A DNA stretch of 56,284 nucleotides, from positions 1-56,284 of the forward strand of contig JAFGHX010000301.1 of the NCBI GenBank assembly GCA_016929905.1, given 5' to 3'. Made by a program: the position numbers and the translations under genes. The DNA comes from Kiritimatiellia bacterium. Lineage in GTDB: Bacteria; Verrucomicrobiota; Kiritimatiellia; JAFGHX01. The notes under the pieces are model-generated. The model had not been told where the DNA came from, ran no database searches, and was given only the letters and a program-made list of their open reading frames with translations. This document shows positions 16,072 to 25,456 of the stretch, piece by piece (the first letter of the stretch is position 1; every line of letters starts with the position of its first letter).

Positions 16072-16923
16072 ATGAGGCAAAAAAGTGGACACCGGTTCGA
16101 GGCGCGGCTGTGGCTGCGCGAGGCGGCGCCGCTGGGCGCCCACGTCTGGGCGTTCAAGACGAACCGGATGAGGGGGGACGGGACGTTCCACTCGTACCAG
16201 TCTCCGAGCGGGATTACGTTGCGCGTGATCTCGCGGGGCAGGGGGACGGTGAACATGTCGGGGCTGGAGCAGGAGGTATCGGTCGGTTCGGTTTTCTGTG
16301 CGATTCCCGGTGTGCCGATCGAGTTTTATGAATCGGCGCGGCACCCGTGGGCGTGGTACGAGTTCCAGGTGCAGGGGGCGGGAGCCATGGATTTTGTGGC
16401 GGCATGCGGGTGCGGCGTGGAGCGGCCGGTGGTGCAGGCGGAGGAAGCGGGCAGAGTCGTGTCGTGTTTTCGGCGGCTGCACGAGTATTTCGGGGCGGCG
16501 CGTCGGGATCCGTACCGTGCCCTTTCGTTGCTGTACGCGGTCGCGGACGCGTGCCAGGCGGGGCGGGGGCACAGGGCGCCTCGGCTGAGTTCGCGCCGCC
16601 GGCTGGTGGAGGGGGCGCGTGCGATTCTGGAGTCCATGGCGTCGCCCCGTGCGAACGTGGGCGAGCTGGCGCGGCGGCTGGGCGTGGACCGGACGACGCT
16701 GCAGCGCGCGTTCAAGCGGGAAGAGGGGGTATCCGCGGTTCGGTTTCTGAAGCGGCTTCGCATTCAGAAAGCGCAGGATCTGTTGCGGTCGACGCATTTG
16801 TCGCTTGGCGCCGTCGGCCGCGCCGCGGGGTTCTCATCCGGGAAGTACTTCATCCGCTGTTTTCGCGAGGAGACCGGCCGGCCGCCGGGTCGTTGGCGCA
16901 GAGACGCGGCCGGGGCCGGCTGA
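16072..16923 (+). CDS. AraC-family transcriptional regulator
   Basis: A 283-residue protein with an N-terminal sensing half of the cupin type (about 20-150; HSYQSPSGITLRVISRG) and a C-terminal double helix-turn-helix (about 185-283; LARRLGVDRTTLQRAFKRE, then LGAVGRAAGFSSGKYFIRCF). The second helix-turn-helix with GFSSxxYFxRxF is the strongest AraC signature. Such regulators usually bind a sugar and activate nearby catabolic genes. Its neighbours are the GH95-like gene, which reads away on the other strand, and the GH29-like/DUF4838 row, which is convergent with it; either may be its target. The ATG at 16072 has AGGTGG seven bases upstream and a promoter just before that. Confidence 0.9.
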   Translation: MRQKSGHRFEARLWLREAAPLGAHVWAFKTNRMRGDGTFHSYQSPSGITLRVISRGRGTVNMSGLEQEVSVGSVFCAIPGVPIEFYESARHPWAWYEFQVQGAGAMDFVAACGCGVERPVVQAEEAGRVVSCFRRLHEYFGAARRDPYRALSLLYAVADACQAGRGHRAPRLSSRRRLVEGARAILESMASPRANVGELARRLGVDRTTLQRAFKREEGVSAVRFLKRLRIQKAQDLLRSTHLSLGAVGRAAGFSSGKYFIRCFREETGRPPGRWRRDAAGAG

Positions 16924-17127
16924 CGGGTGGGCGCGAAGGCTCTTGCGTGTGTCTTGACAGTCGGCCCGGGTTCACCGATGGCGTGCCGCCATAGCCCAAG
17001 GCGATGGCGCAAGCCGTCGCCTTCCTCGCGAGCCGCGCGGGGGATTGTGGCTTGACAGCCCCCGCGCTCGCCTGCCACGGCGTGACTCCACTTTCCGCGT
17101 CTCCCGCGAGTTCCGACATCGGTCTCT

Positions 17128-17901
17128 TCAGGATTCCCTTCTATGGAATTGAGCCTCATGTCCACCGGGTCCTTTCACCAGCGGGCCTTTGCATTCCGGC
17201 AAAGCGTAGTTGATCTCGCCGGCCGTGAAATCTTCATGCGGCGTAATGTGCGTCACGGGCGTCCTGACCCCTTCATTGAAGGCCAGAATGGAATCCGGAT
17301 TGCCGGCCCGACGCGCGGCCGCGAGGGACTTGAAATTCGGCTCCTCGGATTCCGGATAGCGAAACTCGGGACTGTAGCATCCGTCAATCCACCACCCCCG
17401 GATCTTGGTCCCCCATCGCAGCGACCACTCCCGGCAGATGGCTTCCCAATTGCGCAAGAACGGGACCCACCGGAAATAGAGCCAATGTTTTCCGGGCTCC
17501 CAGTGCCAGGGGCCGTCGCACCAGTGATGCGGCATGCCAAGCCCTTTTCGGGCCTCCATATCCGCCCAGGACCCTTCGGCGGGCGCGTAGAGCAGAAGAT
17601 CGATGCCCAAAGGGTGCAGGGCGTCATACAGGTCGGCGACCAGGTCGCGCTTGGCGCACTTGCTCGGAGCGAGCCCGGCGATCCGGTCATAGGTTTCGTT
17701 GGGCGTGCAATAGTGCCCCGATCCCTGACCGAGCGTAATGACGAAATACGGCGCATTCACGGAGCGGAGCTGTTCCGCCAACCTTGACGTATCGAAGGAA
17801 TCGACGTGCCGATTCCACTCGTCGACCGTCGTTTCGGGTTTAGTGAGGCAATGACAGAACACGCCCCAACCGTGCTTGGCGAACCAGTCTGTTTTCGGCA
17901 T
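17128..17901 (-). CDS. GH29-like TIM-barrel protein, C-terminally shortened
   Basis: A 257-residue protein that reads like the first two thirds of an alpha-L-fucosidase-like barrel: DWFAKHGWGVFCH (compare the KFGxFxHWG opening of GH29), an Asn-Ala-Pro-Tyr-Phe strand, LGQGSGHYC, DLVADLYDALHPLGIDLLLY and RGWWIDGCY. The last strand placed before the stop is in FTAGEINYALPECKGPL; family members normally go on for several dozen residues, and here the tail changes to HEAQFHRRES and stops. I see no continuation in other frames, so the 3' end seems replaced or deleted and the protein may be inactive. There is no signal peptide. GGAGG stands six bases before the ATG. It is last in a same-strand row with the DUF4838 genes. 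Confidence 0.6.
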   Translation of the reverse strand: MPKTDWFAKHGWGVFCHCLTKPETTVDEWNRHVDSFDTSRLAEQLRSVNAPYFVITLGQGSGHYCTPNETYDRIAGLAPSKCAKRDLVADLYDALHPLGIDLLLYAPAEGSWADMEARKGLGMPHHWCDGPWHWEPGKHWLYFRWVPFLRNWEAICREWSLRWGTKIRGWWIDGCYSPEFRYPESEEPNFKSLAAARRAGNPDSILAFNEGVRTPVTHITPHEDFTAGEINYALPECKGPLVKGPGGHEAQFHRRES

Positions 17902-17965
17902 CTGCTTCCTCCCTATTTTCTTGCCGGGGCGCGTCCGTGGCGGACGCGGCCGGAAATCACTCGCT

Positions 17966-18610
17966 CTACGGCAATTGCCGCCACACGACGAGACTGCCGG
18001 GCGGCGCTTCGGCCGCCAGTTGGCCCCGCTCATCCGCCGAAAGCACAAGGCCCGGCGGCAGCATCTTGTCCTCCAGACCCCGGATCGACTCCTCGCTGAA
18101 GACGTAGGGTTCCCACCGGCTGCCGGCCGGCAGGCCTTGCCACCGGATCGTGCGCTTCCGCTCGGCCCTTTGCAGGAAGCCCATGACCTTGGCGACCAGT
18201 TCGGGCGGATAGATGTCGTGCCAGATTCCGCTCCACGTCCACGAATGGTGCGCTTCCGGCCGCAGCAGAGCCGTTTCCATCTCGTCATAGAACCGTTTCA
18301 AGCCCTCGAACAGCTTGTTCGGGACGACGAAATTCAGGGTCACCGGCCCGCTCGACGTGTCCAAACGCAACGCGGGAGAGCTGTCATGCTCATCCTTGGT
18401 CACCGCCGAAATCGACGGCTTACCGCTGTCTCTGCCCTTCTTGAGATCTCCCGTGAGCGGCCACTCGATCGGCTCGCGGAAATGCCTGGCATAGTCATAG
18501 AAGGCCGACGAGCCCGTACCCGGCGCATCGGCGGCCAGGCCGCTCGATCCGACCCACTCCGCGGCCGCCGAGATGCCGCAGAACAGAGCCATGGCGATTC
18601 GCTTGTGCAT
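17966..18610 (-). pseudogene. internally deleted DUF4838-type protein
   Basis: The 214-residue reading frame joins the two ends of a DUF4838 protein. Its first 100 residues (signal peptide, then YDYARHFREPIEWPL) match the N-terminus of the intact gene at 21339-23612 (YSKYFREPIGWPF). From about residue 105 (RFYDEMETALLRPE) it matches that protein's C-terminal part (RFYEEMEAAFFKRPK, then SAIWLDTYPPEFIAKVMGYL). About 540 residues, including the whole catalytic-type barrel, are missing, and the join near 18300 keeps the frame open. The last 55 residues match nothing else in the window. Start at 18610 is supported by GAAGGCGG upstream. It could still make a small exported carbohydrate-binding protein, but deletion remnant is the simpler reading. 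Confidence 0.78.
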
Positions 18611-18687
18611 GTACAAGCCGCCTTCGATTCCCGATTCCGGATCTCAGGTATTGGATGGGCGCAGCCTCCCCCGTCGGCGTCCCAGTG

Positions 18688-21167
18688 TCACTCGAACCAC
18701 ATCGTCCCGAACCGTTCGACGTTGTGGAACGAGCCGAACGTCGGCCGCCAGGTCGACAGCTCGACCTGCCACCCTCCCTTGCCGCCTTCCTTGTAGAAGT
18801 AGTTGCGACAGAAGTTGACACGCCACGGATCGGCCCTGGAGGGCCGCGCCAACTCCAACGAGGCTAGGGGAATCGCCACTTCAGCCGTCCATTCGCCCTG
18901 ACCGGTGCGGCTCTTGTGCAGCATTCCCGGGCAGTCCCACTGCCGCGCCTTCTCCGAGTCGTACTTCTTCGTCATGTCCGCTTCATAACTGTCCACGTAG
19001 ATGTCGTCGGGCCCGAAGATGAGCTGGTACTTCCTGACACCTTGGGCGAAGAAGAGCTCGACGCTATCGTCGGCCGCCCAGACGGGCCGGTCCTTGCTTC
19101 CTGCCTCCTCCACTCGCCTGGGTTTCGGGCCGCCAAAAGGCGCGCGGATCGCCATGTAGAGCATCGTGTCGTCGTGCAGGAAGCGAAGCTCCGTCTGCGC
19201 GCGCAGATCCGCGCTGTTGAAGCTTTCGCAGAACTCGCTGGCCACGGCGGCCGCGCGCCAGCAGGGGTCGGCGATGTTCCCGTCGATCACGGGCTTTCGC
19301 GAGGCCGGCCCAACGGCCAGAGTCTCGTTCCGTATCGCCCGGTCCAGAACAGCCGTCCAGCGCTTGCTCGCCTTCTCGAAGGGCAGGAACGCCCGGAGGG
19401 TCTTGGCCGCGCGCGCATGGTACGGTTCCTGGCCGCGCGAGACTTCTTCAGCCTGCCGCAGATAGCCCATGACCTTTTCGACGAACGCCGGCGGATACGT
19501 TTGACTCCAAATCCCCTTGTGGCTCCAGCCCGCGGCCCTGTTGTTGGGATCCATGCCGGCCGCTTCGGCGGCCTCGTAGAACCGGCGCACGTAGGGACCT
19601 GCCGGACCGTAGAACTCGCGGTAGAACTCGCCGAGCACGGCGTCCACGTCTTCGTCCATGTTCCACATCAGCCGAAAGCCGACATAGATGTTCAGCGCGT
19701 CGTAGATCCAATCCGCCCAGTTGCTCCTGCCCGCGATCCCGGTGAGGTCCTTCCCCTCGCTGTCGAATTGGGTCAGCTCCAGATAGCGGCCGCGCACCCG
19801 ACCGTACTCCAGAACGAGTGTGTCCCTGAGCGCATGCGGGAAAATGGACGGAGCGGCATGCTGCCCGGTCTCCCACCGCGGCAGGTTCCAATAGTCCCAG
19901 ACGTAGAGATTCGCGGTCTTCTCCGACCAGGCCTTGATCCGACCGACGTAGTTGGAGCGATAGCCGGCCGAGTCCATTTGGAACGGCGCAGCCGAGCCGG
20001 TGCAGAGGGTGACCGCGACGTTCGGTTCGAAGACGCCGATCTCGGGCACCTCGCGATACGAGCCGTACGAGCAACAGGTGATGAACCGATTGGGATGCGT
20101 CTTGCGGACTTCCGCGGCCACCTTGTTGACAAAGCCCCAGACGAGATCGCCGTGCACGCCGCCGCTTCCCCTCTCAGGCCGCATTACCGCTTGGCATGCT
20201 TCGCAATAGCACGTGATGTCGCCGTCGCCGGGCATGACGGCCCCGTAAATCCACAACGTGTTGCCGTCGAACTGCTTGCGCTTGTCCTCGACCGTCAGCC
20301 GGAACACGTCCGGATTCGAGAGGCACACATGTCCGCCCAGCGCGCCGCTGCCGAAGAACTCCGTCTTGGCCGATCGACTGCCGTCCGGCCGCATCTTGAA
20401 ATACTCGGGATGCGTCTTGCCGTATCTGCCGGGCCAGTCGTTGAACGAGTGGTTGGCGTTCGCCGGGCCGCCGAGCGCCCCGTGCCGCAGACGCCGCCAC
20501 CAGAGAAGCGACTCGGCCGCGCTGATATCCGGGTCGTCCGCTCGCGCAAAGTAGGTGTGCCGGCAATCGAACGACGGCTTGCCGTGCCAGTGCATGCGGT
20601 CAAGCGAGACGGTGCTGCGCTTCGGCGCCACCAGCCCCAACTCGCCCGGCCAATACCAGCGCACGCCGAGCGCCCGCTCGAGAAACTCGTAGGTCGCGTA
20701 CACCGTCCCGAAGGGAAGGTATTGTCTTGCCGCCGGATCCGCGTCCGGCGACTCGGCGTCGCCGCCGCTAAGCACCAGGGCGTCGCCGACCCGGCATGCA
20801 ACCCAGTTGTCCGGCGCGTGATAGCGGGGCGCGAGGCCGAACCGCTCGGTCAGGGCCGTAGCGCCATCTGCACCGTCGGCCCCGCGACAGCCGCATCGTC
20901 CTTGACGATCGGCAGCTCGGCCGTCGCGCACAGTTTCAGGTGCCGGTTCAGTTCGGCAGCCGCGAACTTCACCGTCTTCGTGGCATTCGTTCCGATCACG
21001 ATCGTCGCCACGGGCTTCCCGTCCCGCACGAGCACCAGCGGCCCGGCCTGCGGCTCGATGCCCGGCAGAGGATTCAGCTTGAAGGCTGCCTCCTCGGAAG
21101 CCGCCGGATTGGACCCGATGACAAGGATTCCCGCCACGACCATCCCGAGAACACGAACAGCCCTCAT
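18688..21167 (-). pseudogene. DUF4838 / GH67N-type protein with C-terminal CBM9-like domain, frameshifted
   Basis: Two overlapping frames together make one protein of about 826 residues. The first (21167 down to about 20866) gives a signal peptide and an alpha-glucuronidase N-terminal-like domain (LVLVRDGKPVATIVIG, KFAAAELNRHLKLC). It breaks at GPTVQM, and the rest (GATALTERFGLAPRYHAP onward) continues in another frame. The intact paralogue reads GPTVHIGATALSERFGLAPRY without a break, which places a one-base loss at 20863-20866, in a G run. Downstream are the DUF4838 domain and a C-terminal CBM9-like module (IDGNIADPCWRAA near the start of it), absent from the paralogue. GGGGAGG precedes the ATG at 21167. 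A sequencing error in the G run could also explain the break. Confidence 0.8.
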
Positions 21168-21231
21168 TCGGTTCCTCCCCATTCCCGCTCCTGCCTCTTC
21201 ATTCTTCATCATCGAGTCCACTCCAAGCAGC

Positions 21232-21303
21232 GGCTCGCGGGGACGCTCGTCCTCCACAAACGCTGCCTGTGGCACCGATGGAGGGCGCGCGTCCCCGCGA
21301 GCC
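21232..21303. repeat. dispersed palindromic repeat, copy 3
   Basis: Left arm GGCTCGCGGGGACGCTCGTC at 21232 and inverted right arm TGGAGGGCGCGCGTCCCCGC from 21279. It sits between two DUF4838 genes of the same strand and could form a strong stem in their transcript. Confidence 0.8.
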
Positions 21304-21338
21304 GGGTTGATGGAGAGGACTCATCGTTCATTCTTCAC

Positions 21339-23612
21339 TCACTTCGTTCCGCCGGTGTAGTGGCGGCTGTACTCTTCCATTCTGGAGTGCCCTTCGAGCG
21401 TCTTGACCGCTCGGGTGTGATAGGGCTCCTGGCCGCGCGTCACGGTTTCCGCCCGGCGCAGATAGCCCATGACCTTGGCGATGAACTCCGGCGGATACGT
21501 ATCGAGCCAGATCGCGCTCCAATCCCAGGTCTTCGGCCTCTTGAAGAACGCCGCTTCCATCTCCTCGTAGAACCGGCGCACCCACGGGCCGGCGGGCCCA
21601 TAGAAGTCGCGGTAGAATGCGTCGAGCATCGCGTCCACATCCTCGTCCATGTTCCACATGAGCCGGAACGCCACGTACATGTTCAGCGAGTCGTACACGA
21701 AGTCCGCCCACTCGGCCCAATGCACTTCGATGAACCGCCCGCGCACCCTGCCGCGTTCCGACAGGAAAAACTGCTGGATCGCATGGGGATAGATGGCCGG
21801 CGCGCCTTCCTGGCCCTTGTCCCACCGCGTCACATTCCAATAGTCCCAAATGTACAGGTTCGCCGATTTGGTCGACCAGGCAGTCATTCGGTCGACGTGG
21901 CCGGCGCGGGAACCGGACGAACCCGCAAGGAACGGCAGTGAGGCACCCAGCGTCACCGCGACATTCGGCTCGAATACGGCCATGTCCGGCAACTCCGAAT
22001 ACGAGGAGTACGCCATGCACGTGATGAACCGGTCAGGATGCGTCTTACGGACCTCCGCGGCGACCTTGTTGACGAAGCTCCAGACGTGGTCGCTGTGCTT
22101 GCCGTGTTCGCCCCTTTCCGGCCGCTCCGCCGCACGGCATTCTTTGCAGTAGCAGGTGATGTCCCCGTCGCCAGGCATCACGGGCTGATAGATCCACAAC
22201 GGGAGGGTGTCGAACTGCCGGCGCTTGTCCTCGATCGTCAGGCGCAGCACATCCGGATTCGAAAGGCACACGTGCCCGCCCAGCGCATCCTTTCCGTGCG
22301 TCTCCGTCCTGGTCGAGCGGCTGCCGTCGAGCCGTACCCTGAAATATTCCGGATGTGTCTTGCCGTACCGGCCTGGCCACTCGTTGAAGGCGTGGTTGGC
22401 GTTGGCGCCTCCGCCCAACGTCCCATGCCGCATCCGCATCCACCACAATGCGGACTCCTCGGGGTCGATCTCCTTGTACGGCTTGCAGTAGTAAGTATGC
22501 CGGCAGTCCCAAGTCGGCTCGCCTTGCCACCGCACCCGGCCGAGCGAGAGGGTGTGGCGCTTGGGCGCCACCATCCCGAGTTCGCCCGGCCAGTACCAGC
22601 GCACGCCGAGCGCGCGTTCGAGGAATTCGTAGGCCGCGTAGACGGTCCCAAGGGGAACATAGTTCCTCCCGACTGGGTTCAGGTCGGCGGATTTCGAGTC
22701 GCCTCCGGCAATGACCAGGGCGTCCCCCACGCGCCACACAGCCCAACTGTCCGGTGCGTGATACCGCGGGGCCAGGCCGAACCGCTCGCTCAGCGCCGTG
22801 GCGCCAATGTGCACCGTCGGTCCCCTGACCGCGGCGCCCTCTTTCACGACGGGCAGCTTCGCGCCCGTGCAGGCTTTCAAGTGCCGGTTCAGCTCCCTGG
22901 CCGCGAACCGCACGGTGCTCGTCGCGTTGGTCGCGACGACGATCGTCGCCGTCGGTTTGCCGTTCTGCACCAGGACCAGCGGCCCTTTCGTCGGTTCGAG
23001 TCCCACGACGGAATTGGTCGGGACCCCCGCGGGCGTCTCGTCGAGCGCAAGCTTGGCATCCGCGATCAGCAGCACGGTCGGTTCGCGCGATTTGCGGACT
23101 CCGCTGTGGAGATCGACCGTCGTCACTTCCTCCAGCGGCGGAATGACAAACCGCAATTCGAGCAACTCCCACTCGCCCACCTTCCTGCCCTTGCTTGCCG
23201 AACTGCTCGCCGAGAGGAACCCGTTGGTCCCGAAGTTTCGTTGATAGATGTTCAGGTGGGACGTGCCCTCCACCTTCTTGACGTAGGCCGAGAAGACCAT
23301 CCGTTTGCCCTTGCATTCCTGGATAAGTTTGTCGGAGAACTGGTAGTTGAAGCAGAGCACGTCGATCTTGCAGCCGGCGGTGTCCAGGCGGATCGCGGCC
23401 GAGCCGCCGTGCGTGTCGTTCGTCTCCAGTCCGACCGCCGGCTTGCCGGTGACGCTATTCGGCTTGAGGTCGTCGGGCCGCGCGGTGAACGGCCAGCCGA
23501 TCGGCTCACGGAAATACTTCGAGTAATCGAATCCGGCGGCCGTCGCCGTTACGGCGGACAGGCCGGCTGCGAGCAGTCCACACGTGATTCCGAGTGCCTC
23601 GCTTCTGCTCAT
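21339..23612 (-). CDS. secreted DUF4838 protein with GH67N-type N-terminal domain
   Basis: A 757-residue protein and the intact member of this local family. It has a signal peptide (to about residue 26), a jelly-roll carbohydrate-binding-like domain (about 27-175; AAIRLDTAGCKIDVLCF, KGKRMVFSAYVKK), an alpha-glucuronidase N-terminal-like domain (about 190-300; GPLVLVQNGKPTATIVV, FAARELNRHLKA) and the DUF4838 region (FLERALGVRWYWPGELG, then the cysteine pair in GDITCYCKEC). DUF4838 proteins look like TIM-barrel glycosidases and are common in glycan loci of PVC and Bacteroidota genomes, but activity is unproven. The ATG at 23612 is seven bases after GGGAGG, so I prefer it to the ATG at 23618. 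It is first in the row running to 17128 and divergent from the GntR/LacI-type regulator. Confidence 0.82.
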   Translation of the reverse strand: MSRSEALGITCGLLAAGLSAVTATAAGFDYSKYFREPIGWPFTARPDDLKPNSVTGKPAVGLETNDTHGGSAAIRLDTAGCKIDVLCFNYQFSDKLIQECKGKRMVFSAYVKKVEGTSHLNIYQRNFGTNGFLSASSSASKGRKVGEWELLELRFVIPPLEEVTTVDLHSGVRKSREPTVLLIADAKLALDETPAGVPTNSVVGLEPTKGPLVLVQNGKPTATIVVATNATSTVRFAARELNRHLKACTGAKLPVVKEGAAVRGPTVHIGATALSERFGLAPRYHAPDSWAVWRVGDALVIAGGDSKSADLNPVGRNYVPLGTVYAAYEFLERALGVRWYWPGELGMVAPKRHTLSLGRVRWQGEPTWDCRHTYYCKPYKEIDPEESALWWMRMRHGTLGGGANANHAFNEWPGRYGKTHPEYFRVRLDGSRSTRTETHGKDALGGHVCLSNPDVLRLTIEDKRRQFDTLPLWIYQPVMPGDGDITCYCKECRAAERPERGEHGKHSDHVWSFVNKVAAEVRKTHPDRFITCMAYSSYSELPDMAVFEPNVAVTLGASLPFLAGSSGSRAGHVDRMTAWSTKSANLYIWDYWNVTRWDKGQEGAPAIYPHAIQQFFLSERGRVRGRFIEVHWAEWADFVYDSLNMYVAFRLMWNMDEDVDAMLDAFYRDFYGPAGPWVRRFYEEMEAAFFKRPKTWDWSAIWLDTYPPEFIAKVMGYLRRAETVTRGQEPYHTRAVKTLEGHSRMEEYSRHYTGGTK

Positions 23613-24202
23613 CGCCATTCCTCCCAGACAGTTGCGATTCGCGTTCGCATCGCGTTTCCGTTCTCCATCCGGTGCGTGCCCGAGCTGTCCATAATATGGA
23701 GCCAGCCTCTGGATGGCGTCCGCTCTGCGCCCCGCCCGGCGCTACCCGTAGGCCGGCAGATGCCCCGCTCCATCGGCGCGAAATTTGGAGAAGCATTCAT
23801 GACGCGGACGGGATATGGCCAGTCTTTCATTCATCCCGAGTTGTCCGACCTGCGGGGCGGCATTCCGGAACTACAGCCATCCCTGTTCGGAGTCATCGTC
23901 GATCATCCCAAGCATGGCAAACCAGCCCATCACTTTCAACCAGAAAGTACCAGAAAATATCAGATAATGGTCAGATGTTGTCCAGCATAAGGAAGTCAGA
24001 ATTATTGACTAATACTTGTGGTTCTGGTAGTATTCATGCACGGTTTTCTGAATCAGTTGGTTGAACATTGGCGTTTATCTGCCACATTTCTGGTTCGGAA
24101 GCCGATGCCAGGGCTGGCGTTGGGTGCGGGCCGCCCGACTCAGCCGAAGCAGGCTGGTGCACGTTCGAACCAGGTGTGCGGCGGATCAGACGGAGGGGAC
24201 CG
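23613..24202. promoter_or_regulatory. 590-bp divergent control region with palindrome and phased repeats
   Basis: No gene is seen between the divergent DUF4838 gene and the GntR/LacI-type regulator. It holds a 13-bp palindrome TCCATAATATGGA at 23688-23700, a set of CAG-starting repeats spaced one helical turn apart (23941, 23951, 23961, 23972, 23983), and the promoter at 24005-24033. The right half is clearly more AT-rich than the genes around it. These are plausible binding sites for the adjacent regulator. Confidence 0.6.
24005..24033 (+). promoter_or_regulatory. sigma-70-type promoter of the GntR/LacI-type regulator
   Basis: TTGACT at 24005-24010 and TAGTAT at 24028-24033 have the ideal 17-base spacing. 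It leaves a leader of about 160 bases before the start codon at 24203. The phased CAG repeats end just upstream, where an activator or repressor could act. Confidence 0.6.
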
Positions 24203-25348
24203 ATGCAGTCGCTGAGTGCGACGCGTGATTCATACGAGCGGGTGGAACGCGATCTACGGGAGCAGATTGCGGGCGGGCGATTGGCGGTAGGGGTCCGCAT
24301 TCTTTCGGAGCGCCGGCTCTGCGCACGCTACGGGCTGAGCCGGGCGGAGGTTCGGGCGGTGATGGAGGGGCTGGTGCGGGCGGGCCTGGTCACGCGCGAC
24401 GCGCGGCGCGGCACGTTTGTGGCGGATTCGGATGCGGTGCATCATCTGATGCGGGTGGCGCCGCGAACGGTGCTTTTCGGGTACAACCCGAGTTGGGACA
24501 CGGGGCAGCAGGTGGGCCAACTGATTTCGGAGGAGCTGTACCACGCCTTCGAGACGGCGGCGTTGGCGGACGGTCGGGACGTGATTGTCCAGATCGGCGG
24601 CGCCTTCAGGAAGAAGCTCGCGGCCGGGGCTGGCGAGCTGAAGAAGCACGTGTGCGGCATCGTACTGGGCGGCGCGGATATTGACAGTCTGGCCCGGCAG
24701 GCGGCGCTCACGGGGTTGCCTTTCGTGGTGTTGCACTCGCCGACGCTGTCGCAGGATGTGAATCTGGTTTCCGCGGACTGGGTGTCCGGCGGCCGGATGG
24801 CGGCGCGGCATCTGCTGGCGAACGGGTATCGGCGGCTCACGTTCGTGGCGCCCGTCTTCTCGGGTGAGCCGGCCGTGCAGGACGGATTCCTGCTTCGTCG
24901 TCTGGGTGTTCAGCGCGCGCTGGAGGAGGCGAATGTGGTCGGCCCGCTGCCGAGTTGCTACCCGGTGGCGTTGCCGGGCATCGTGGTGGGGGAAGAGGGG
25001 CGCGCGGCGCTGCGCGAACACTTCCGCACGATCCCGCCCCCGTTCGGCGTGTGTTCCGGCGCCGACATCGTTGTACCGGCCGTCTACGACGTCTTGCGCG
25101 AACTCGGGCTGGCGGTGCCGCGCGATGTCGGCGTAGTCGGTTACGACGGCCAGCCGCTGGCCGAGCATCTCGCCCCGCCGCTGAGCACGATTCACATCGA
25201 CCTCGATCGGATGGGCGCGCTGGCCTGGCAGCGGCTGCGTCAGTTGATCGAGGGGACCGGTCCGGCCTTTCCGCTGAGGCAACTCATCCCGGTACGCTTG
25301 ATCGAGCGAGACTCCAGCCGCGGGCCGGCATCCCGGGCGCGGAGCTGA
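24203..25348 (+). CDS. GntR-type helix-turn-helix regulator with LacI-type sugar-binding domain
   Basis: A 381-residue regulator. Residues 1-70 are a GntR winged helix (ERVERDLREQIAGGRLAVG, LSERRLCARYGLSRAEVRAVME, GTFVAD). From about residue 90 a periplasmic-binding-protein fold of the LacI kind follows (HVCGIVLGGADIDSL, NLVSADWVSGGRMAARHLL, DVGVVGYDGQPLAEHLAPPLSTI). This joins two families in the same way as AraR-type regulators, which bind a sugar or sugar derivative and release DNA. The ATG at 24203 has GGAGGGG about five bases upstream. It is divergent from the DUF4838 row, its most likely target, and it may also act on the sigma/anti-sigma pair that follows on the same strand. Confidence 0.9.
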   Translation: MQSLSATRDSYERVERDLREQIAGGRLAVGVRILSERRLCARYGLSRAEVRAVMEGLVRAGLVTRDARRGTFVADSDAVHHLMRVAPRTVLFGYNPSWDTGQQVGQLISEELYHAFETAALADGRDVIVQIGGAFRKKLAAGAGELKKHVCGIVLGGADIDSLARQAALTGLPFVVLHSPTLSQDVNLVSADWVSGGRMAARHLLANGYRRLTFVAPVFSGEPAVQDGFLLRRLGVQRALEEANVVGPLPSCYPVALPGIVVGEEGRAALREHFRTIPPPFGVCSGADIVVPAVYDVLRELGLAVPRDVGVVGYDGQPLAEHLAPPLSTIHIDLDRMGALAWQRLRQLIEGTGPAFPLRQLIPVRLIERDSSRGPASRARS

Positions 25349-25456
25349 GACTTCCCCAAATCTGCATCCGTGGCTCACGCCGCCGCTTGCGCGGCACGAC
25401 CATTTCTTGTGCATAGCTGGGCCTCGTGATTGAATAGAGGAGGAGGGCGACGACGC

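Noticed and set aside
25349..25456. GCCGCCGCTTGCGCGGC hairpin as a terminator of the GntR/LacI-type gene
   Set aside because: It is imperfect and not followed by a T run.
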